Assembly (NCBI GenBank): GCA_041725895.1
Contig: JBGRQA010000022.1
Location: 37,293-101,292 of the forward strand
Length of the DNA: 64,000 nt
Reading direction: 5' to 3'
From: JBGRQA01 sp041725895
Lineage (GTDB): Bacteria > Bacteroidota > Bacteroidia > Bacteroidales > Marinifilaceae
Each line of letters begins with the position of its first letter. The first letter of the stretch is position 1. This document shows positions 33,070 through 40,655 of the stretch, in pieces. Both the position numbers and the translations under genes were made by a program. The notes under the pieces are model-generated. The model was given only the letters and a program-made list of their open reading frames with translations, ran no database searches and was not told where the DNA came from.

Positions 33070-34878
33070 TCAGAACACAAGATCTTCTTTCATATCCACA
33101 ACCTGTATCATTTGTTTCGGCTTCTGCAGAATCTCTTCCCTGGCCTCTTTTACAAATCGAATCAGAGTTTTCATATCATCCGGTCCAATATTCAAATTCA
33201 TTGGGAAAGATTTCAAAGCATAAACCTTTGCATAAGGATCGGCACTATCCATATTGTATTCGGTAGGTCGGAAACCGCTGGAGTAACTGATGTATGGTGT
33301 ATACTCCTTTTGTCCGTTCACATCAAATTCCTTCTTGGTACGATACCATTCCCATAACTTATCGGCAATCCGCTCCTGCAAGGCATTGTGCTTCTCCAAA
33401 TCCTTTTTGTACTCCGGACAGGTCAGCTCCAGCTTGTATTGCATTTCGGCGTCCACTCCTTCGGGATACACACGGAAAAGGGTAACAAAACCCGTATCCT
33501 CGTCGTTCACACAAAGCATGGACTTCTCCTCCTTGAGCAATAGCTTAAAGTATTCGCCCAGCTCAAGAATACTACCCAAAATTGTTTGGAATCCTTCCTT
33601 ACCCAAAAATTTCAGAGTTGCCCATCCGGCCATGGAATAGGAACCCGAGCGGGATACTTCAACAGTATACAAACCGGGATTGTATTCGGTACGTTCCTGC
33701 AGGTAATCCGATCCGGGACGTATCATCAGGCGCTTAAATTCTTCCTCGTGCGGATAGATAAACAAACTGCAGTTATAGGGAGACCATCCCACCTTATGGA
33801 AATCGCAACCAATGGCATCTGCATGAACAATATCCTGAATGGCAAACAAATTCTTACGAATCATAGGAAGAACTTCGGGTGAAAACTTCAATGGATTGTT
33901 TTCAAAATCATAATCACCGAAAGTCAACCACGACCATCCGATTACCGCATCACAATACAGAAAGGCTTTTCCATAGCCTGCAGGATTGGGGTATTTCTCA
34001 ATCAAACCTCTTACCTCAGCAACAGGATCTATTGCAAAAGCATCCGTCGTCCCCATGGTACAAATCACAGATATAACTGGAATGCCCTCCTCATGCAATT
34101 CCTTCATCACTTTCTCAAGATGATTCACATCCATGGCATTGGTATGAGGATTGGTCTCAATCTCGATGATATTATCCATTCCCAGACCGGTCCAGTCGGT
34201 AGAGTTCATCTTGCAGTAGTGCCCCTGCTGCGAAACCAGCACCTTTCCATCGGTACGTATCCCCTTATTGCGCGATTCCATACCCAGTACACGGGTCAAG
34301 GCATATTTCATACCATACAGGTAGCAACCCGATCCGCCGTAAGTAAACAGTCCTCCCGCCTTTTTCGGATCCCAACCGATTAGATCGGCCACCATGGCTG
34401 CAGATTCCAATTCAGAGTATTCAATATTCCATGCGTATTCCCCTTCAATAATGTTAGGACTAAATACATCCGTCATAAAAGCGGAGATGACCGATGCAAT
34501 ATTTGCAGGAGGAATCACATTGGGCATAACAAGAGGATGGTTCCAGTGAGGCATGCCTTTAAACAGATTCACCGACTCTTTCACCGTTTCTTTCAAATCC
34601 CGCGACTTCTGATCCATCCGGGCCAATTTGGCTTTGCCGTAATCAGGACCTTTGGGATTGGTTGGTTCCTCCCCCAGGTAACCCCAGCCTTTCTCTTCAG
34701 GTTTCAGTTGGTTCAATTCGTCAAGGGCCATATTTACATTTTCTTTCAGCACATCGGGCCCGTTTCGGTAGGGAGAAGGAAAAGCCTGCCGGATTGTCTC
34801 CCGGATCACTTTGTAATTCCACCCCTTCTCTACCTTCTTAGTACCGTACCAAAATTCTTCAAAAGTTTTCTTTTCCAT
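33070..34878 (-). CDS. group II pyridoxal-phosphate-dependent decarboxylase-like protein
   Basis: A 602-residue PLP enzyme of the glutamate/aromatic amino-acid decarboxylase superfamily. It shows the stacking-histidine motif 'SQQGHYC' (H220), 'ICTMGTTDAFAID', the PLP-pyridine aspartate D310 in 'LYCDAVIGWSW', and the Schiff-base lysine K362 in 'GCDFHKVGWSPYN'. It is longer than GadB or DOPA decarboxylase (about 470) through N- and C-terminal extensions, so substrate is open: glutamate, aspartate or an aromatic amino acid. I start at ATG 34878 (MEKKTFEEFWY); an upstream in-frame start adds 11 unconserved residues. The 228-nt leader contains an elaborate folded element (34989-35098), suggesting RNA-level control. 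Three small genes of unknown role lie upstream on the same strand. Confidence 0.85.
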   Translation of the reverse strand: MEKKTFEEFWYGTKKVEKGWNYKVIRETIRQAFPSPYRNGPDVLKENVNMALDELNQLKPEEKGWGYLGEEPTNPKGPDYGKAKLARMDQKSRDLKETVKESVNLFKGMPHWNHPLVMPNVIPPANIASVISAFMTDVFSPNIIEGEYAWNIEYSELESAAMVADLIGWDPKKAGGLFTYGGSGCYLYGMKYALTRVLGMESRNKGIRTDGKVLVSQQGHYCKMNSTDWTGLGMDNIIEIETNPHTNAMDVNHLEKVMKELHEEGIPVISVICTMGTTDAFAIDPVAEVRGLIEKYPNPAGYGKAFLYCDAVIGWSWLTFGDYDFENNPLKFSPEVLPMIRKNLFAIQDIVHADAIGCDFHKVGWSPYNCSLFIYPHEEEFKRLMIRPGSDYLQERTEYNPGLYTVEVSRSGSYSMAGWATLKFLGKEGFQTILGSILELGEYFKLLLKEEKSMLCVNDEDTGFVTLFRVYPEGVDAEMQYKLELTCPEYKKDLEKHNALQERIADKLWEWYRTKKEFDVNGQKEYTPYISYSSGFRPTEYNMDSADPYAKVYALKSFPMNLNIGPDDMKTLIRFVKEAREEILQKPKQMIQVVDMKEDLVF

Positions 34879-34988
34879 AATATTCTTTTTTGAACTCTTG
34901 CCACATTTCACCTGGATGCTACCAATTGATTACTTCCTTAATGGAGAAAGGACTGGCAAAATCCTATATATGGGAGCACCTCTCCTTT

Positions 34989-35098
34989 GAATGGATGAAT
35001 CGTAGCAAACGATCATCGTTTCAAACCAACTGCCTCCAAGGGAGGCAATTGGCTGTAAAGTACCGGCTTATCGTGTAAGCCTACGATGATCCATATTC
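34989..35098 (-). ncRNA. cloverleaf-like structured RNA element in the decarboxylase leader
   Basis: Read on the minus strand, the ends pair (35098-35081 with 35005-34989: 7 bp, an internal loop, 4 bp, a 2-nt bulge and 4 bp). Three hairpins branch inside: GCTTA/TAAGC (35080-35066), a 12-bp stem with 3-nt loop (35052-35026), and AAACGA/TCGTTT (35021-35007). In the 12-bp stem, the one non-Watson-Crick pair is G-U on the minus strand but C-A on the plus strand, which favours the minus-strand transcript as the functional RNA. It lies 110 nt upstream of the decarboxylase start and 8 nt past the preceding stop. It is not a tRNA. Possible riboswitch, attenuator or small RNA; no known family recognised. 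Confidence 0.55.
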
Positions 35099-35105
35099 TA
35101 CCCAA

Positions 35106-35507
35106 TTATGCTTCTTTCAGTTTATGCTCCTTCTCAAGTGCGGTAAAAATGATATCCAGCACCATTCCGATCAATTTGGCTTCTCTTCTTTCCGAAATAA
35201 ATGGAAGGTTAATAGCCTTATTAATCAAAGGGATTATTCTTCTCTTGATCTCCTGCAATTCTTCGTGATCAATCCCATCTGTGGCATCATGCACCAATTC
35301 GTAAATTTCGTTGGGCAACAGATTGTATAGTAACCGGTCAATTTTTCGAACAACTTTTATAAAGATTTTTAATTCAGCACCCTCCTTCAGGATAGGTAGG
35401 TTAATCTTTTCGTTCAACCTTTGGGCAATTGCTCTTACCTGACCATCGGTCAACAATTGTTCTTTGTGCGTCTCTACAGCATGAGTATCACTTACAAAAT
35501 CTACCAT
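35106..35507 (-). CDS. hypothetical helical protein
   Basis: A 133-residue soluble, helical protein not recognised. It starts at ATG 35507 (MVDFVSDTHAVETHKEQLL); an upstream in-frame start at 35546 adds 13 residues without a better leader. The body contains paired helices with the repeated wording 'LNEKINLPILKEGAELKIFIKVVRKIDRLLYNLL' (about 32-65) and 'LINKAINLPFISERREAKLIGMVLDIIFTAL' (about 93-123). These look like an internal duplication of about 60 residues ('INLPxIxExxExKLI...I'). It lies 59 nt downstream of the 35567 gene, with which it probably forms a unit, and upstream of the structured leader of the decarboxylase. Confidence 0.6.
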   Translation of the reverse strand: MVDFVSDTHAVETHKEQLLTDGQVRAIAQRLNEKINLPILKEGAELKIFIKVVRKIDRLLYNLLPNEIYELVHDATDGIDHEELQEIKRRIIPLINKAINLPFISERREAKLIGMVLDIIFTALEKEHKLKEA

Positions 35508-35566
35508 TTTTTTTGCTTTTTTAGGAATTATAAAAAGGGGGCACACAAGTACCCCCGAGAATATCT

Positions 35567-36040
35567 CTACGCATTGGTTGCAGCTTCTTCCATCTGGAAG
35601 TTGAATTGATTCACTTTACCGCTGTTGGCTCCAATTACAACATGGTTTCCAATAGTGGTCTGGAAATGCCAGCAAGGTTCAGTAGCTTCAGGAGTCAATG
35701 GCCAATACAAACTCATTCTTGTAAACTGATTGCCTGCATTAATGGTATTCAAAAGCCGAATAGCCTCCTTATAATCCACCTTATAGTGATTGAACACGCG
35801 AATACCTGTAGGACAAAAAACAGGTGTCGGTTGAGTCATACCGTCCCTTGGAGGATTAGCAGCATAGAAACTATAGCACTGCTGATGATAGCAGGTAGTG
35901 TAATTGAACCCCAGTACATCTTCAGCATTCTCACCGCAACCGTTCCGGATGACTCCATTCTTGGATAGAAGTCCTTCAAATACTACATTGCGACCCATTT
36001 TTTCCGCTGCCTTTTTAAGCATTTCATTAAAGTTTTGCAT
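35567..36040 (-). CDS. conserved-looking hypothetical protein with cysteine pairs
   Basis: A 157-residue soluble protein that I cannot place. It has an N-terminal helix 'NFNEMLKKAAEKMGR', then a Cys/aromatic-rich central part ('NYTTCYHQQCYSFY', about 46-59; 'PTPVFCPTGIRVFNHYKVDYKEAI') and a beta-rich C-terminus ending 'NQFNFQMEEAATNA'. Six cysteines without a signal peptide point to a cytosolic protein that may bind a metal. It lies between the tape-measure-like gene (119 nt upstream) and the duplicated helical protein (59 nt downstream). The block may be an operon, but spacing is looser than usual. Confidence 0.6.
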   Translation of the reverse strand: MQNFNEMLKKAAEKMGRNVVFEGLLSKNGVIRNGCGENAEDVLGFNYTTCYHQQCYSFYAANPPRDGMTQPTPVFCPTGIRVFNHYKVDYKEAIRLLNTINAGNQFTRMSLYWPLTPEATEPCWHFQTTIGNHVVIGANSGKVNQFNFQMEEAATNA

Positions 36041-36159
36041 TACTGTGAAATTTTAGTTTAACAATAGAATTATATAATTATAAATCAATTCGTTTCTCTT
36101 GCGATTTCCATCCTTCTTTTCGACACCCCCAAGTATACCACAACCAGTCCCGGAAGAAC

Positions 36160-36747
36160 TTACAACTTCCAGGTAACAAAGATTTTATAAAACATCCATG
36201 GATGAAAAACGAGGGAATACTGCCACGGCAAACTCTTCAGCAGGGAATCATAAGGTTTGGGCTTTACCGTCAGGTACCAATTGTTCTTCCTTCGTACCAA
36301 TATTCCCTCCCTCCGGAGAAAAATTTCCCTGAATTCTTCAGCCGTCGTTCCGCTTAGGCCTTTCCATTGCCCAATGATATTTCGAAGCAGCGTATGAATC
36401 ACCTCCTGCTCCTTTCGATTCACAATCATTTTGGTTGCAATGGGGCGAGGATCATTCAGCCCCACCAATATTTTATTGAGTTTCAAATCCTCCTCCTTAA
36501 AGTGGGTCCGTTCACTCACCAAATATTGCAGTAGCAATACCGCCCACTCCTTAGCCTTGAAATCTCCAAAGGATTCATTCTCCATCAGTCCCAGTTCGTG
36601 AAATAGCCTACAGAAAAAGGGAGACAGTAGAACAAGTCCTGCATTCTTAACACAATAGACTTCCTGAACAAACGATTCCTTTCCCGAACCAATGAGGGTA
36701 GAATTTCTAGCCTCAGCTTTCTCCTTTGTACTTGAATTTCTACTCAT
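36160..36747 (-). CDS. protein resembling the C-terminal domain of contractile-injection-system tape-measure proteins
   Basis: A 195-residue protein whose body matches the recurrent pattern at the C-terminus of Bacteroidota contractile-injection-system (CIS) tape-measure proteins, as I know it: 'KNAGLVLLSPFFCRLFHELGL' (about 34-54), 'KEWAVLLLQYLV', 'LKLNKILVGL', 'LLRNIIGQWKGL', 'FREIFLRREGIL', 'WYLTV' and the final 'LPWQYSLVFHPWM...VTW'. A full tape-measure protein is much longer; here only this domain is present with a 30-residue Ser/Glu-rich N-terminus. No other CIS gene (sheath, tube, baseplate, ClpV-like ATPase) is in the window. It may be an orphan assembly factor or a relic. It heads the loose minus-strand group ending in the PLP decarboxylase. 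Confidence 0.7.
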   Translation of the reverse strand: MSRNSSTKEKAEARNSTLIGSGKESFVQEVYCVKNAGLVLLSPFFCRLFHELGLMENESFGDFKAKEWAVLLLQYLVSERTHFKEEDLKLNKILVGLNDPRPIATKMIVNRKEQEVIHTLLRNIIGQWKGLSGTTAEEFREIFLRREGILVRRKNNWYLTVKPKPYDSLLKSLPWQYSLVFHPWMFYKIFVTWKL

Positions 36748-37324
36748 GATAAAAAAAACTAAGCACCACTTTGCGGATGGTAAAATGAAAATGACTCAAT
36801 TCAATATTTTACAGGAGTATGGGTCAAATCCCAAACGGTGAGAGAGTGTGTGTAGAGAACAAAACCGGGGAGCGGGTTGCCAAGCTTCAGAATTAGTTCA
36901 CCTGAAGGTTGCTTACTATAAATTCAATTGAACCGGCTCCTCAGAACAATTGGTATAATTAATTTCGGAAATTACAGCTTAACAGAAAAACAAATCGACA
37001 AAAATTTTCAAGAAAAATCATTCCCTTTGACATAAAATAAATTCCTATTTTCACAAAGCATTACTCCCTCTATTATAAAAGCTTACTTTTTGAAGTTTAA
37101 GAAAAAATAATTTTTTTTTCACACTAAAAACAGGGCCTGCAGGATCTTTTTTATGGTTAGTTTAAGGATACTTAAAACAAAATTGCTCATTCTAAGTTTT
37201 CTTAGTCCTAATCCGGAGAAATCAGTCCATGATTAGGTCTGTTATAATCTGACAACATCAAGCGAATTGAATCTTTTATAGAATTACCATGTAAACTCTA
37301 AGCAATCGAACGCATCGATGCAAA
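36748..37324. other. gene-free region between the tape-measure-like and PHP-ACT genes
   Basis: AT-rich, with no supported coding frame. The stretch nearest 36748 should contain the promoter of the minus-strand group, but no exact TAnnTTTG with TTG spacing was found. A 'gggtcaaatccc' motif at 36832 recalls a tRNA T-arm, but no tRNA fold surrounds it. Confidence 0.5.
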
Positions 37325-37358
37325 AAAAGGCAGAACAAACTAAATTGTTCTGCCTTTT
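37325..37358. terminator. strong terminator of the PHP-ACT gene
   Basis: Perfect 14-bp stem AAAAGGCAGAACAA/TTGTTCTGCCTTTT with a 6-nt loop. On the minus strand it is followed by further Ts. It lies 48 nt past the stop of the 37406 gene. Confidence 0.9.
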
Positions 37359-37405
37359 CACTAAAAATATCGAATAGCTATTTAATCCATTGTTCAGATT
37401 CCTCT

Positions 37406-39127
37406 TTATTGCCTGTTGGATATCGAAACCAAATGGGTAGTTTCAAAAAATTGAGGCCCCAATTGGGAAAGAAGTTCAGTCACTACCTGCTTGTCTCCCT
37501 CTACACCAAGGGCTGCATACCCCTTCTGGCCCCGATGCCCCAATTGCAAATCAATAACATTGATATTTCGTGAGGCCAATGCGGACAGAAGAATTAGCAG
37601 CACCCCCGAACTATTGTTATGAATGGTTAGAATCATGTGTTGGCTTAGAGGAATGGGCAACTCTACCCCATCTACCTCCAGCAGATAACTATCGCCTTTT
37701 TTAATTTCCGGAAGCTGCAGATGCTCTCCGAACTCAAGTGCCAGAAAACCATCGCCGGCCGTTCCCTGAATAAATTCAACGGCTTCGAGAATTTTCTCAT
37801 CCTCTCCCGAAAGAGTAAGGAAAGCCGTAGCAGTACCATCATTGTTTGAATTCAAAAAAGCTGTCTCCACATTGATTTCTTCCGAGGCCAAAGTATTGAA
37901 CAGAAGGGACAGTATTCCAGGTTTGTCAATGTGTTTAGAAAACAACCCCTTCACATTTTTGGAATCCTGTACAAATACTTTATTGCTAATGGTGACCGAT
38001 TTGGTCCCTTTTCGAATACGAATGGCCTCATAGTTTCCCAAAGAGGTTGCATTACGGAAATTCTCTATCAAACTACGAAAGGAACCCCCAAAGGAGAACC
38101 GGGGAATCCGTCGTTGCTTCTCATGTTCAAACCGGCGATTGAGCATTTCAATTCCCCGGTTCAATACATTATATTTTTCACGGATCTCTTCATTCTCCAC
38201 TAAGGCTCTTTTCTCAGGAATGCATTTGGAAAAGCTAACGTAATGCTTGTAGCCTGCCTCTAATGCATACTGAACACCTTCCTTATAGTTTATCCCCAAA
38301 TCTTTAAAAGCATGCGCATCGGTACCTATGGCAATGGGAATTTCCAATTGCTTTGCCCTTTGCAGAAAATTCAAATTGGGATAGATTCCGCAACCTTTTC
38401 TCAAACCGGCCAGATTCACATCCAAGGCCAGATTGTGCTCACTTACCATCTCCAGCAGTACTCGCATCCTGCGTGCCAAAAAATGAGTTGATGTATCCAG
38501 TTCGAGTAAGGGTTTGGGCATGGGGACATACAACTTAGGCAGATCGATATGTCCAACCACCTGAATCATGTCCCAGGAAGAATCGATCATTTCGATCACC
38601 TCCTCGATATAACCGGCCCAATAGTTTTCCACTCCTCCCCGCAATTCAACCAGGCGTTGGGTTTCCTCAGGAGATCCATCATAGGCAATCCCTTCCCAGG
38701 AGAAATGTACCGAACCGATTACAAAATCGGCATCCCGTGCCTGAAAAATTTTGGAACGATTCCACTGCAATCCCAAATCGGGGCCCAACCACTCCAGTTC
38801 AATACCATATTTAATTGCAATGCGATTGCCGAACTTCTCTTTCAATCGGGCAATTCGTTCGGGATAATCCAGGTAGGCATTGTGACCGCGAATAAATTTG
38901 ATATCAGTCCTTTTCTCAGCATCGTATCGGAAACTGGTAAGCCGGGGGGTATGAATTATAAATGTGATGTTCGGATGCCCCTCTTCTATGGCCATTTCCG
39001 TGATCTTTTCAATCTCATCAATTCCGTGCTTCACATGATCGTTTCCGGTACCTGCATGAATACCATGGGTTTCCCAGATAAAGGGGGTTGGAGTCATTAT
39101 AGTAATTGGTTTGGTAATAGTTCGCAT
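37406..39127 (-). CDS. PHP-domain phosphoesterase fused to tandem ACT domains
   Basis: A 573-residue two-part protein. Residues about 10-330 are a PHP domain of the histidinol-phosphatase (HisK) type: 'ETHGIHAGTGND' near the N-terminus, 'FIIHTPRLTSFR', 'KYGIELEWLG', 'DFVIGSVHFSWEG', 'VVGHIDLPK', 'LDVNLAGLRKG', and 'PIAIGTDAHAFKDLG', which together hold the His/Glu/Asp metal ligands. After a basic linker (about 330-385), two ACT-like domains follow ('SKHIDKPGILSLLFNTLASEEINVETAFL' and 'NNSSGVLLILLSALASRNINVIDLQLG', by position about 415-443 and 510-536). ACT domains usually bind amino acids, so allosteric control of a phosphatase is inferred. ATG 39127 was used; ATG 39097 is possible. It is a single-gene unit with its own terminator. 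Confidence 0.85.
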   Translation of the reverse strand: MRTITKPITIMTPTPFIWETHGIHAGTGNDHVKHGIDEIEKITEMAIEEGHPNITFIIHTPRLTSFRYDAEKRTDIKFIRGHNAYLDYPERIARLKEKFGNRIAIKYGIELEWLGPDLGLQWNRSKIFQARDADFVIGSVHFSWEGIAYDGSPEETQRLVELRGGVENYWAGYIEEVIEMIDSSWDMIQVVGHIDLPKLYVPMPKPLLELDTSTHFLARRMRVLLEMVSEHNLALDVNLAGLRKGCGIYPNLNFLQRAKQLEIPIAIGTDAHAFKDLGINYKEGVQYALEAGYKHYVSFSKCIPEKRALVENEEIREKYNVLNRGIEMLNRRFEHEKQRRIPRFSFGGSFRSLIENFRNATSLGNYEAIRIRKGTKSVTISNKVFVQDSKNVKGLFSKHIDKPGILSLLFNTLASEEINVETAFLNSNNDGTATAFLTLSGEDEKILEAVEFIQGTAGDGFLALEFGEHLQLPEIKKGDSYLLEVDGVELPIPLSQHMILTIHNNSSGVLLILLSALASRNINVIDLQLGHRGQKGYAALGVEGDKQVVTELLSQLGPQFFETTHLVSISNRQ

Positions 39128-39304
39128 CAATAAGAGTATGCTTGAAACAAAATTAAAAATTATGAGCGAGAATTCTGCAAAATAGTAAATCCTATTATCG
39201 ATTTTGGCAAGCTTAGGAACTGTATAGAGGAAGAAATGATGGACATCACAAAAACAGAACCTTTACTTCTCGTTAAAGATTCTGTCTCTTCGTGAGTATC
39301 GTAA

Positions 39305-39363
39305 ACAAAAGCCCCATCTCCCGAAGAAGAATGGGGCATGCAAACCTAAAGCACTTTAGGTTT
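39305..39363 (-). terminator. tandem hairpin terminator of the first RND operon
   Basis: On the minus strand AAACCTAAAG/CTTTAGGTTT (39363-39342) is followed by GCCCCAT/ATGGGGC (39337-39311) and then TTTTG. It begins 18 nt after the TolC-like stop. Confidence 0.75.
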
Positions 39364-39380
39364 GTATCCTAACAGAGTAT

Positions 39381-40637
39381 TTATTCCTTAGGTTTAAGAA
39401 GGCTTCCACTCAATTGCTGAAGATTTACTTCCGATTGCTTTGCAGTATAACGAGCAGAAGCCATTCTATTTTGGGCTTCAGCCAAATTCAACTGAGCCTC
39501 CCGAAAAGTAGTAGATGTAACCGATCCTATGTTGTAATGCTCCCGTGTTTGCTCAAAATTCAATTGAGCTGCGGATAAAGCATCCTCTTCCAATTGCAGA
39601 ATCCGAAGGTTGTTTTGGTATTCGGCATAAGCATTCACTACATCGCGTTCCAGTTCCAAAAGTTTGTTCTGGTATTCCAACTCGGTGTTTTCTTTCTGAA
39701 TTTTGGCATTCACAATTTCAGTTTGCTTCTTTTTGCCATCAAACAAATTGAAGCTAATACTTAGTCCACCGGATAATTGAGTGTTGGAACTGGTTCCGGC
39801 ATACCCCAACTCATTCCATCCATAGCTGGAGTTCAAGCTAACTTTGGGCAATTGTCCCGATTTGGCCATTTTGAGCTCCAGCTCATCCTGTTTCAATCGA
39901 CTTGCTGCGAGCAAGTAATCAGCATTCTCATTTAGTGCTTGTTCTTTCAATGAAACCAACTCAAATTCTCCGAAGTGAATCGATTCGGGCAGCAATTGAA
40001 ACTTTGTTTCAGCCGAACGCCCCATCAGCACATTCAACTGTCGCCCAGCTTCCTCAAAAGCCAAACTTGATTGCAAGTAGTTACTGCTGTCCCGATTGAA
40101 ATCAACCTGGGCATTCAAAACTTCCAATTTGTTAATATTTCCGAAATCGAATCGCGACTGATTACGTTCCAGACGTTCCCTTGAAATATCAAGGCTTTCC
40201 TCGGCTACCCGGAGCTTATCGTATGTTTCGGATAACTGGTAAAACCCCGTTACCACCTGAGTGATCACATTCTCAATTTTGAAGCGCGATTGTAACTCCC
40301 CTTGCTCCTTTTGCAATCCAAGAATTTTATAGTTGTAGATACTTCCCCAACCATCAAATAAAGTATAACTCAAATTCAGAGCAGCATTGGAACTCAACTC
40401 ATCAGTACTGTGTTCACTGTAATTCGTCCCGGCTGATGCAGTTACCTTTGGCAATAGTCCGGCATTTCCTGCAGTGGCACGGTTTGCAGATATTTCCGCT
40501 TCGTTGTGTGCCACTTTTATATTCAAATTGTTCTCCAGAGCAATACGCACAGCCTGCTCCAAACTTAGGCCCTCCTGACCAAAAGCCAAACCGGATAAGA
40601 ACAATAGAATTATGGTATATAATAATCTCTTCATCAA
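39381..40637 (-). CDS. TolC-family outer-membrane efflux protein
   Basis: Outer-membrane channel of an RND efflux pump. The 418 residues start with a signal peptide (hydrophobic about 5-18, cleavage after 'GLAFG'). The two TolC repeats are visible: 'LSLEQAVRIALENNLNIKVAHNEAEIS' (24-50 by position) and the second half with 'LSISFNLFDGKKKQTEIVNAKIQKE', plus long coiled-coil helices with 'QTREHYNIGSVTSTTFREAQLNLAEAQ'. It is the last gene of a minus-strand operon adaptor-permease-TolC, 18 nt downstream of the permease. This completes a tripartite pump. Confidence 0.92.
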   Translation of the reverse strand: MMKRLLYTIILLFLSGLAFGQEGLSLEQAVRIALENNLNIKVAHNEAEISANRATAGNAGLLPKVTASAGTNYSEHSTDELSSNAALNLSYTLFDGWGSIYNYKILGLQKEQGELQSRFKIENVITQVVTGFYQLSETYDKLRVAEESLDISRERLERNQSRFDFGNINKLEVLNAQVDFNRDSSNYLQSSLAFEEAGRQLNVLMGRSAETKFQLLPESIHFGEFELVSLKEQALNENADYLLAASRLKQDELELKMAKSGQLPKVSLNSSYGWNELGYAGTSSNTQLSGGLSISFNLFDGKKKQTEIVNAKIQKENTELEYQNKLLELERDVVNAYAEYQNNLRILQLEEDALSAAQLNFEQTREHYNIGSVTSTTFREAQLNLAEAQNRMASARYTAKQSEVNLQQLSGSLLKPKE

Positions 40638-40655
40638 ATAACTATAATAGGTTTA

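Noticed and set aside
34989..35098. Cloverleaf-like fold as a tRNA gene
   Set aside because: No T-loop GGTTCRANYCC, no 7-nt anticodon loop on a 5-bp stem, and the arms have the wrong lengths.
36825..36850. T-arm-like 'gggtcaaatccc' motif
   Set aside because: No acceptor, D or anticodon stems can be built around it.
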